Assembly: GCF_036090055.1 (NCBI RefSeq)
Contig: NZ_CP107970.1
Coordinates: forward strand, 560,501-624,500
Source: Nocardioides sp. NBC_00368
GTDB lineage: Bacteria > Actinomycetota > Actinomycetes > Propionibacteriales > Nocardioidaceae
Direction of reading: 5' to 3'
DNA: 64,000 bases
Below, in pieces: positions 44,502-51,186 of this stretch; the first letter of the stretch is position 1; each line of letters begins with the position of its first letter. The notes beneath the pieces were generated by a model that did not search any database, had not been told where the DNA came from, and saw only the letters and a list, made by a program, of their open reading frames with translations. Made by a program: the position numbers and the translations under genes.

Positions 44502-45080
44502 ATGTCGAACCCCCGCAACACCGGCACCCTGATCGGCCGTCTCGCCCGTGACCCGAAGGTCTTCGAGAACGCCGACGGCTCCAAGAAGGTCCTCGCGACC
44601 GTCATGGTCGACCGCGACTACACCGTCGGCGACGGCGATGAGCGCACCCGTCCCTCCGACGGCATCCCGGTCGAGGCCTTCTACGGCAAGACCGCCCCCA
44701 GCACCGGCCTGTGGGGCTACGTGCACAAGGGCGACCTGATCGGCGTGCAGACCACGCTGCAGTTCCAGTCCTACGACAAGGGCAGCGAGACGGTCTACGA
44801 GACCAAGGTCATCGCCGAGTCGATCACAGCGCTCGAGCCCAAGTCGGTCACCACCGGCCGCCTGGCCGAGCGTGCCGCCGCCAACGACCATGCCGCAGCT
44901 GCGGCCACCGCCGCAGTCACCGCGCCGGTCGCCCCGGCGCCCGCTCCGGCTCCCGCTCCGGTCCAGCCGGCAGCCCAGCCCAGCCAGCCGGCTCAGCCCA
45001 CCCTGCCTGCCCAGGCGAGCCAGGCCGGTCAGGCCGGCCAGGCCACGCCGGGCGTCGACGCAGAGCCGTCCCCGTTCTGA
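44502..45080 (+). CDS. ssb: Single-stranded DNA-binding protein
   Basis: A 192-aa SSB starting MSNPRNTGTLIGRLARDPKV with GGAGAG upstream. The OB-fold spans about residues 1-115, with KKVLATVMVDRDYTVG and VYETKVIAESITALEPKS. A Pro/Ala/Gln-rich linker of about 60 residues follows, and the tail DAEPSPF matches the acidic-Phe tip that recruits partner proteins. Conjugative elements often carry their own SSB to coat incoming single strands. The OB-fold is longer and more charged than a typical chromosomal actinobacterial SSB. A terminator follows at 45254. Confidence 0.85.
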   Translation: MSNPRNTGTLIGRLARDPKVFENADGSKKVLATVMVDRDYTVGDGDERTRPSDGIPVEAFYGKTAPSTGLWGYVHKGDLIGVQTTLQFQSYDKGSETVYETKVIAESITALEPKSVTTGRLAERAAANDHAAAAATAAVTAPVAPAPAPAPAPVQPAAQPSQPAQPTLPAQASQAGQAGQATPGVDAEPSPF

Positions 45081-45253
45081 GCCCGACCCGCCACGACCCC
45101 ACCGAGGCGTGGCAGGGAGTGGCCCCATGATCTCGTCGTACGCCGCTGAGAGGGACACCGCGCCACGGTGGCGAGGGTCACCGGGATGCGAGTCCCTCCC
45201 GGTCTGCGACGGGCACCACAACTGAATAACAACTGAATACGAGTTCCCACGCG

Positions 45254-45303
45254 CGAGACCCCGCACCGATCCATGAGGATGGACGATGCGGGGTCTCGTT
45301 TTT
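45254..45303 (+). terminator. Rho-independent terminator after ssb
   Basis: CGAGACCCCGCA (45254-45265) pairs perfectly with TGCGGGGTCTCG (45287-45298), followed by TTTTT (45299-45303). The loop is 21 bases. Confidence 0.85.
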
Positions 45304-45367
45304 CGGGCGTTCCTGCTCGGCGGCATGTGAGGCACGCCGTCAATGACAGGTGTGCCAGTGCCGGGGG

Positions 45368-45808
45368 TCAGGCGGCCGCTGCTATCGCGGCGTCACCGGG
45401 GTCGGGATCGAGGCCGGCCCAGCGGTGGGTCGCGACCGTCTGACGTAGGTAGCGGTACTTGCCGAGGTCGCTTAATGCCGCGTGGATCCACACCCACGCC
45501 AACGCGGAGTCGCGGTCATCGAAGCCGTGCACCATCGAGGTGTGTGCTCCCGGGCCCCGGATGGTCACCGAGAGCCACTCGTCTCGCGCGACGGCAGGGC
45601 TCTGCGTGGAGAGGCTCTGGGCGGGGGCGTTGGCGTGTTTGCCGTGTCTGCCGGGGCGTGTCGGCGTTGGTCCCAGTGCGTAGCGATAGATCCGATCGGC
45701 GCTGACCCCACACGCTTCTTGGCTGGGGCCGCCGGGCGCTGTGGTCCGGGTCCTGCCGCGGCGGGTGCCGCCGATCCTGTTGACGCCGCGGTTGATCGCT
45801 GTGCTCAT
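45368..45808 (-). CDS. Hypothetical protein (146 aa)
   Basis: It starts MSTAINRGVNRIGGTRRGRT at the ATG at 45808, with a weak ribosome binding site. The first 60 residues are basic and Pro/Arg-rich. The C-terminal half is folded: DEWLSVTIRGPGAHTSMVHG, FDDRDSALAWVWIHAALSDL, GKYRYLRQTVATHRWAGLDP. It converges with ssb and is divergent from the 41-aa zinc-ribbon gene. Function unknown. Confidence 0.55.
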   Translation of the reverse strand: MSTAINRGVNRIGGTRRGRTRTTAPGGPSQEACGVSADRIYRYALGPTPTRPGRHGKHANAPAQSLSTQSPAVARDEWLSVTIRGPGAHTSMVHGFDDRDSALAWVWIHAALSDLGKYRYLRQTVATHRWAGLDPDPGDAAIAAAA

Positions 45809-46014
45809 GACTGATGAATCCCCCCGAATGGTTTCTGGTTGATCAGAACGTCGATCCTATGACGAATGATGACTGAATAGAAGCGAATGGTTGGTGATAG
45901 ATGATTCTGAATGGTGCTCGGATCGTTTGTGTGGTGCGGGTGACGTGATCCACGGAGTGGATCCGGATGGGTCGCTGAAGGACGACCACTCCGAGACCTG
46001 AGAGAAGGCACACG
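45809..46014. promoter_or_regulatory. AT-rich divergent promoter region with ATCACCAA motif site 3
   Basis: TTGGTGAT at 45891-45898 (the reverse complement of ATCACCAA) is followed by AGAT and GATTC (45903-45907). GAATGAT and GAATAG elements lie at 45864-45880. It separates the minus-strand gene at 45808 from the plus-strand micro-gene at 46015, so both may be controlled here. Confidence 0.5.
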
Positions 46015-46140
46015 ATGTTTGCCACCACGATCGTGATGACCTGCCCGAGCTGTAGCGCCGATGACGAGATCGTCGATCTGATCGAGATCTCTGCACGAAC
46101 GATGCTGTGCCCGTGCTGCGGCTACCGCGAGGAGCGATGA
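46015..46140 (+). CDS. Zinc-ribbon micro-protein (41 aa)
   Basis: MFATTIVMTCPSCSADDEIV is followed by DLIEISARTMLCPCCGYREE and R. The two knuckles CPSC and CPCC are separated by about 20 residues, an ideal zinc ribbon. AGAAGG lies six bases before the ATG. A strong terminator follows 120 bases downstream. Probably a nucleic-acid-binding or regulatory protein. Confidence 0.65.
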   Translation: MFATTIVMTCPSCSADDEIVDLIEISARTMLCPCCGYREER

Positions 46141-46260
46141 GTCCGGTGAGCGTCCCTGCCGCAGATCTGCTCCAAGGAACCCCGTCATCGAGGATCAGAT
46201 GGTCCGAGGTGGCGGGGTTCCCAATTCTGCGGCACCGCGACGGTATTTCGGATGTGTAGC

Positions 46261-46301
46261 GAGATCCCCACCCGTGTCCCGACGGGTGGGGATCTCTTTT
46301 T
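46261..46301. terminator. Strong rho-independent terminator
   Basis: GAGATCCCCACCCGT (46261-46275) pairs over all 15 bases with ACGGGTGGGGATCTC (46282-46296) around a 6-base loop, followed by TTTTT. It ends the micro-protein transcript. Another inverted repeat, GGAACCCCG/CGGGGTTCC, lies just upstream (46176-46221). Confidence 0.9.
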
Positions 46302-46402
46302 GTTCGCACGGCCGCCTGGCCTCATGGGCAGTTCGGCCGTACGAAGACTGGGGCGCTGACGCCTTCAGCGCAGGTCCGTGCCGCACCCGACGTCCGACCT
46401 CT

Positions 46403-47260
46403 TCAGGGAAGGAACGGCCACGGGGGAGCGTGCTCGGTCGGTTCGTCGGTCACGGTCACAATGACCGTCGCAGTCACGGTGGCAGTCGCAGTCGCAGTCG
46501 CAGTCGCAGTCGCAGTCGCAGTCGCCGTGGGCGTCGAGGATGCTGTGGCGCTCGGGGCTGGGTGCGTCGAGCGTGCCTCCTCCGCCGGAACTGTGGCCGT
46601 CATGGTCGGGCCGGGCTCAGGTACCACTGTGACGGTATGGGTGGGGGAGAGGACATGCACGGTCTCATACACGGTCACGGTTGCCGTGGCGGTCGAGGTG
46701 GCCCACATGGTTGTGGCCGCTGACGGCCCGGGTGTGGTCGGGCCGGTCGAGCCGGCGGATGATCCGTTGGGCGAGGGGGCTGTTGCCTCGAGGGCGATTC
46801 CGCCGGCGCTGGCATTGGTCCGTGGACTTGTCTCGACCGTGCCTGGTGAGGCCTCGTGCGAGTGGAGCCACACCGAGAGTGGCGTGATGGTCAGGAAGAC
46901 CAGCACGGAGGCCACCAGAACAGTCAGCGACCACACCGGCCATACCGACCCGCGGATCCCCTCGCCGCTCCACCACGGAGCGGTGGGGTGCGAAGACCTC
47001 GAGCGTTCGATTCCAGCGCGTGCATGGGGAGCCTGCGGGTACCGGGCTTGCGGGGTCCGGGCCGGTTGACGGCGGCCGTCCGGCCGCGCTCGCGACGACG
47101 GCGGGCGGGGGCGTCTGTTATTGGTGAGCGCCTCCTGAGCGCTGGGGCTCTGCGGTGGATCGGGGGGCTCGCCTGTTCGCCAGGACCGCTCGAGCATCCC
47201 GGTCCACCATGGGTCGCACTTGGGTGAGTGGTCGGGCTTCGGAGACTCGGTCTGGGTCAT
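46403..47260 (-). CDS. Single-pass membrane protein with Thr/Ala repeat tail (285 aa)
   Basis: The cytosolic N-terminus (about 105 residues) is Pro/Arg/Ser-rich. One membrane helix, VWPVWSLTVLVASVLVFLTI TPLSVWL, spans about 106-132. The outside part is Pro/Ser/Thr-rich with multiple TxTVT strands and a run of TA dipeptides near the C-terminus, encoded by a perfect hexanucleotide repeat at 46482-46523. The tail ends DEPTEHAPPWPFLP. It resembles surface-exposed or wall-spanning accessory proteins of conjugative elements. No catalytic motif is seen. Confidence 0.65.
   Translation of the reverse strand: MTQTESPKPDHSPKCDPWWTGMLERSWRTGEPPDPPQSPSAQEALTNNRRPRPPSSRARPDGRRQPARTPQARYPQAPHARAGIERSRSSHPTAPWWSGEGIRGSVWPVWSLTVLVASVLVFLTITPLSVWLHSHEASPGTVETSPRTNASAGGIALEATAPSPNGSSAGSTGPTTPGPSAATTMWATSTATATVTVYETVHVLSPTHTVTVVPEPGPTMTATVPAEEARSTHPAPSATASSTPTATATATATATATATATVTATVIVTVTDEPTEHAPPWPFLP
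46482..46523. repeat. Perfect hexanucleotide repeat (7 x GCAGTC)
   Basis: Seven uninterrupted GCAGTC units on the plus strand encode alternating Thr-Ala in the 285-aa membrane protein. Six-base units change length without changing frame. Confidence 0.9.
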
Positions 47261-47353
47261 GATCGTCTCCTCCAGGTGGGGCGGGGTCGCCGCTCAGTCG
47301 GATGTGCCTACGCGCCTGTAGGCCCGGTTCGGCCCGGGACGTTGCTGGCGATC

Positions 47354-47716
47354 TCAGTGGCGGAATTCGGCGGACAGGCGTCCGTTCGGTAGGCGGCAGA
47401 ACTCGATCTTGCCCGGGTTGGTGATGCCTGAGGAGACGACGAGCACCGCCCAGGGGACAAGTGCCTCGGGGAGCCGGAAGCGCTGACCTGGGGCCGTCTC
47501 TAGCCAGGCCACGACGTCGGGCGGGAGCCCATTGGGGGAGTCGGGTTCCACCCAGCCGCACTGTGTCGCATCGGTCGACTCGACCCGGCAGACCGCTCCG
47601 TTCGGCGCGAGCGTCGTCACCCGGGCAACGGGTAGCACCAGACCCCGCCTCCGGTCGCGCGCAGGGCTGGGCACGTTGAGCAGCTGTTCGGCCTGGATAT
47701 CCTCGGCGAGGCTCAT
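47354..47716 (-). CDS. Hypothetical protein of the par operon (120 aa)
   Basis: MSLAEDIQAEQLLNVPSPAR starts at an ATG overlapping the stop of the 24-aa micro-ORF (ATGA). The protein is beta-rich: LVLPVARVTTLAPNGAVCRV, CGWVEPDSPNGLPPDVVAWL, ALVPWAVLVVSSGITNPGKI, and a C-terminus NGRLSAEFRH. No known domain. Coupling to parM through the micro-ORF suggests it works with segregation or its regulation. Confidence 0.6.
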   Translation of the reverse strand: MSLAEDIQAEQLLNVPSPARDRRRGLVLPVARVTTLAPNGAVCRVESTDATQCGWVEPDSPNGLPPDVVAWLETAPGQRFRLPEALVPWAVLVVSSGITNPGKIEFCRLPNGRLSAEFRH

Positions 47717-47787
47717 CGCCTCGGCTCCAGTGCCTCGACGTGGTCCTGGTCCTCATTGACCCTCTCACCGACGGTGCGGCGGCTCAT
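47713..47787 (-). CDS. 24-aa micro-ORF coupled between parM and the 120-aa gene
   Basis: MSRRTVGERVNEDQDHVEAL followed by EPRR. Its ATG overlaps the parM stop and its stop overlaps the next ATG, both in ATGA form. It is either a real micro-protein or a coupling leader that hands ribosomes from parM to the 120-aa gene. Confidence 0.55.
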   Translation of the reverse strand: MSRRTVGERVNEDQDHVEALEPRR

Positions 47788-49187
47788 CGTGCTCCCGCGT
47801 TCTCGGCGGCAATCTGGGTGTTCTTGTTGGTGGATGCGTTCTTCTCGGCCAGTTCTTCCACGTGTCTGGCGGCGATGTAGAGGCCCTCGCGGTTGAGGTG
47901 GCGTGAGTAGGCGGCGTCGAGGTAGAGGACGGGGATGCCGCTGTGGGCCACGGCCTTGAGCAGTGCGGGGTAGAGCAGGTTCTTGATTGGTCCGGACCCG
48001 CCGCCGTACACGTAGACGATCTCGGTGGTGGCCCCTGCCTGCGCGACCACGTCCCTGAAGGAGGAGACGATCTCGGTGACCAGGTAGGCGGCCTCGTCCT
48101 CGACGAAGCCCTTCGCCCAGCTGTGACGGTCCCGCTGGAGGACAGAGGGCTCGTGGGTGAGGAAGTCGGCCAGCTGCTTGCGGCTGGTGAAGGCCAGGCT
48201 GGACCCGCCGGGTCGGCCATCGCTCATGCGGTCCATCGCGTTGAGCAGCGCGGTGCCGTAGCCCTGATCCAGGGTGGCGGCCGCCTCGGGGTTGAACCGG
48301 CCGTCGGTGAAGACCGGGAAGTTGACGGTGCCCTCGCCGACGTCGACCCCGATCGTGTTCTGGGCCGCGACCAGGTCGGCCGGCGTGATGGCCTCGAGCC
48401 TGACCCCGTGTGCCTCGAGGTCCTCGAGCAGTGCCTTGGCCAGAGGCTCGCCCTTGTCGGTGATCGCGAACTGGGCCGATGCGCCCTCGGCGAGCACCTG
48501 GACATCGGTGAACTCCAGCCGCACCGAGACCGGGGTGTTGAAGTTCTTGATCGTCACCAGGTGCACTCGCGGGTCGAGCCATGCGAACCCGCTGCTCGCG
48601 CCGGTGAACTCCGCCGCGTACGCGCTACGGCGAGCGACGTACTCCGAGATCGGCAGCGCCAGCCCCGCGCGGACCTGCACACGAAGCTCGTGATCGGGAA
48701 GCGCGCCGGTCGCCGCCATGTGGTCACGCAGCGCCTTGGCGGCGAAGACCCCCAGCACCAGGACCTTGCTCAGCTCCTGGTCGGCCTTGGAATGACGCCC
48801 GAGGACCTCGAACTCGGTGAACTTCGAGCCGCGCACCGAGAGCGCCGAGCGACCGAAGATGCGTCGGTCACTGGCGGTGACCAGGGGAGTGGACATGGTG
48901 CAGTCGAGCTTGTTGTAGAAGTCGCCGCCCGCGTCGCTGTCGGTCACCACGCCGGGGGCCTCGGCATCGGAGAGCGGAACCTTCGGGTTCGGCCGGGAGG
49001 TCGAGACGACCGCGCTTGGCAGGTCGATCTCGTCGAAGGTCCCGGTGTCGGTGTTCTTGATGACGCCCTTGACGTAGCCGTTGCCGACGTCGATGCCGCC
49101 GGTCAGATGAATGATGCCCGGAATCACGCTGGGGATCATGCTGGGGATCATGTTGGTCAAGCTCTTCTCGTACATGTGAGATGTCAT
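47784..49187 (-). CDS. parM: ParM/StbA-like plasmid-segregation actin ATPase
   Basis: A 467-aa actin-fold ATPase. Phosphate-1 motif GGIDVGNGYVKGVIKN is at about 30-45, phosphate-2 NTIGVDVGEGTVNFPVF at about 268-284, and the adenosine motif VYVYGGGSGPIKN at about 398-410. In type II partition systems ParM filaments push plasmid copies apart via ParR bound to the centromere. The N-terminus is somewhat long, with MIPSMIPSVIPGI repeats before the first strand, so a downstream ATG is possible; GAAAGG precedes the ATG at 49187. parR lies upstream on the same strand with 156 bases between them. Confidence 0.85.
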   Translation of the reverse strand: MTSHMYEKSLTNMIPSMIPSVIPGIIHLTGGIDVGNGYVKGVIKNTDTGTFDEIDLPSAVVSTSRPNPKVPLSDAEAPGVVTDSDAGGDFYNKLDCTMSTPLVTASDRRIFGRSALSVRGSKFTEFEVLGRHSKADQELSKVLVLGVFAAKALRDHMAATGALPDHELRVQVRAGLALPISEYVARRSAYAAEFTGASSGFAWLDPRVHLVTIKNFNTPVSVRLEFTDVQVLAEGASAQFAITDKGEPLAKALLEDLEAHGVRLEAITPADLVAAQNTIGVDVGEGTVNFPVFTDGRFNPEAAATLDQGYGTALLNAMDRMSDGRPGGSSLAFTSRKQLADFLTHEPSVLQRDRHSWAKGFVEDEAAYLVTEIVSSFRDVVAQAGATTEIVYVYGGGSGPIKNLLYPALLKAVAHSGIPVLYLDAAYSRHLNREGLYIAARHVEELAEKNASTNKNTQIAAENAGAR

Positions 49188-49343
49188 GCCTTTCGGTGAG
49201 TTTCCTGCGGCAGCCTGAATAGCGATCTGAGTAGTGGTCTCGTGCTGGCGACGGGGTGCCGGTCGGGCTTTCGCGCCGTTGCGTGAGGACCGTGATCGTT
49301 CGACCGGGCCTTGGTCATGGGGCGGGCTCCGGAGCGTCCGAGG

Positions 49344-49715
49344 TCACCGTCGAGTGCTCGCCATGATTTCGTCGATGGAGACCTGGCCCCCATGGCCCGG
49401 ACTGGTCCGAGCCTCTGTGGGCACCGGCGTCGCGGAGGCGGGCTCGAGCTGGATGGGATCGTCGGCGCTGTGCCCGCGCTGATCACTGGCGACAGGAGAC
49501 CGGTCGCGGCGGGGCTGCTGCTCGACGGGCCGATTCATCGGGTCGACATAGCCCTCGCGGGCGATGAACTCGCGCACCAGCAGTCGCAGGGAGACCGAGA
49601 CGTTGTCCTGGAGTTCCACCCACCTCAGCACAGACTCATCCGCAGGCGGCACCGTCCACCGGAACCGCCGCGACGGCCGCGCCGCCCCGGGCTGGTGGTC
49701 ACCCTCGTTCGCCAT
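49344..49715 (-). CDS. parR: ParR/StbB-like centromere-binding adaptor
   Basis: A 123-aa protein from the ATG at 49715 with GGGGG six bases upstream. MANEGDHQPGAARPSRRFRW is followed by TVPPADESVLRWVELQDNVS and VSLRLLVREFIAREGYVD. The pattern RFRW..P..D..[IV]..W[VL]E.Q.N.S.SLR.L[IV]REFI resembles ParR/StbB-type ribbon-helix-helix adaptors. The C-terminal 60 residues are disordered with a conserved-looking tip SIDEIMASTRR, a plausible ParM-contacting tail. The parR-parM order is reversed relative to R1. Confidence 0.8.
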   Translation of the reverse strand: MANEGDHQPGAARPSRRFRWTVPPADESVLRWVELQDNVSVSLRLLVREFIAREGYVDPMNRPVEQQPRRDRSPVASDQRGHSADDPIQLEPASATPVPTEARTSPGHGGQVSIDEIMASTRR

Positions 49716-49910
49716 GTCATCCCCCGTCGTGATCGCTGGAACCGTGCGGTCGATCAAGCCTCGATCTCATTGAGATCGACTGATCGACGCCACTTGAATC
49801 GTATTTGAGAATCCGACCGAATAGGCCACTTGAGGGCCACGGGAATCCACGGGCGGGTGCTGAATGGGTTCCGCATCGATGATCATTCGATCGACCCCTG
49901 AATCGTGAGT
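49716..49910. promoter_or_regulatory. Candidate parC centromere and par promoter
   Basis: A 19-bp palindrome TCGATCTCA-T-TGAGATCGA lies at 49761-49779. Three GATCGAC copies lie at 49774, 49782 and 49889, and two CACTTGA copies at 49791 and 49827. The region is AT-richer than its surroundings and directly upstream of parR. ParR-type adaptors bind arrays of short repeats in such positions. Confidence 0.5.
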
Positions 49911-51186
49911 CGGTCACCTGTGGCCGGCAATGGGTCGATCTGGTCCGCAGGCGGGCTCGCCGCGACCGCGCGAGGTCCTCGTCGTGGCCTGCGCGGTGCG
50001 ACCGGCGCCATCGGGGCCAGACAATGGCCCGAATGGGGTCACCGATGGCCCGCCCAGGACCCCTTGGCGCCCACGGATGGTCCCCCGACCGCAGGAAGCC
50101 ACTGCGGACGTGGTCAAGCCTCGTGAACGGCCGGCCCGGGGCGAACCGGGCCCGTATGTGGACAGACCGGGCCCGTTGTTGGCCGCATAGGCACCGGACG
50201 GACTGCACACCGCGGTGCGTGAGCCCGTCGCACGAGGAGCGCTCAACGCCTTCGAGCACATCACACTGCTGCATACGCAGGATCCCTCTCAGCCCCAACC
50301 CCGGGCCGGCTCTGCCGTCCCGACCATCAGCCCCACCAATGACGCCGCCCTGGCAGTGCACGCGACAGCTTCAGACACGCTCGCCCTCGAACCGATCCAA
50401 GACCAGCCTGCAGAGAGTCGATATGAGTCGATGTGAGTCCACGCGAGTCGGGTGAAGGAGGGGTCTCGTGGGCGGCGGCCGCAACGGCCGCACCCGCATC
50501 GAGCCGACGAGAGCCTGTCAGATGCGCCGCCCACGACACCCCAGCAACCCATGCCGCGCAGTCGGTGCTCCCGCACCGAGAAGACTGGAGACCTGCACGC
50601 CAGCGTGCCCAGATGACAACCAGAAGCGCGATAAGCAGCGCCGAGGACAAGCTGTGGCATGGCCCTGCGAGACGCGATCGACCGGGAAGGGTTCGAAGCA
50701 GTCACAGACCACGCCGAACCAGCGTCAAACCTAGAGTGGAGCGGGCCTGTTGCGCTCCTGCGTCGCTCCGCAAGCCCGACCCGTACGGCGGTGCCATGCT
50801 GCTGGGAAACACCGTACGGACCAACCCCGCTGCGACCTGGGGAAACGGCGGTGACCGTACGGGCGGCGCGGCAAGCCGCTGTGCCCGTACGGTCCCCAGG
50901 TGTACGGATCGTTTCCCCAGGTCAGAGGGCGCAAAGACCGCCGATCCTCCGCTTACGCTCCGGATGCGGCGATGAAGGAAAAAGGGCATAAGGGGAACTG
51001 GCACCTCGCTGGCGCTCGGTGGTCGGCATAGCCGACGGTTCCCACGCCGCCTGCGGCGGCAGAGAAGAGGGGAGCAGCGACATCTCCGAGGCGGTCGCCG
51101 CGCTCCCGAATGGATGAAAATCCTCGGACGCGACGATGGAGCCGATCGAGCCGCCGAGGCGACCGCAGGGACTCGTCGAACGCGGA
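49911..51186. other. 1.3-kb non-coding region with CCGTACGG cluster
   Basis: Many short open frames are present but none resembles a protein. The right part contains the CCGTACGG cluster and inverted repeat listed separately (50781-50923). GC content is high and evenly distributed across codon positions, unlike neighbouring genes. Confidence 0.5.
50781..50923. repeat. CCGTACGG palindrome cluster inside an inverted repeat, candidate origin
   Basis: Four perfect CCGTACGG octamers start at 50781, 50812, 50855 and 50885, and a partial GTACGG at 50902. GACCTGGGGAAACG (50834-50847) and its exact complement (50910-50923) form a 14-bp inverted repeat enclosing the last three sites. Such repeats could serve a replication initiator, a transfer origin or a partition protein. 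Confidence 0.55.

Noticed and set aside
46199..47069. Plus-strand Val/Ala or Ser/Arg repeat proteins over 46.2-47.1 kb
   Set aside because: They are translations of the hexanucleotide repeat in other frames; the minus-strand membrane protein explains the region.
50024..51027. Several 80-180 codon frames in the candidate origin region
   Set aside because: None has a ribosome binding site, domain or typical codon bias, and they overlap each other on both strands.
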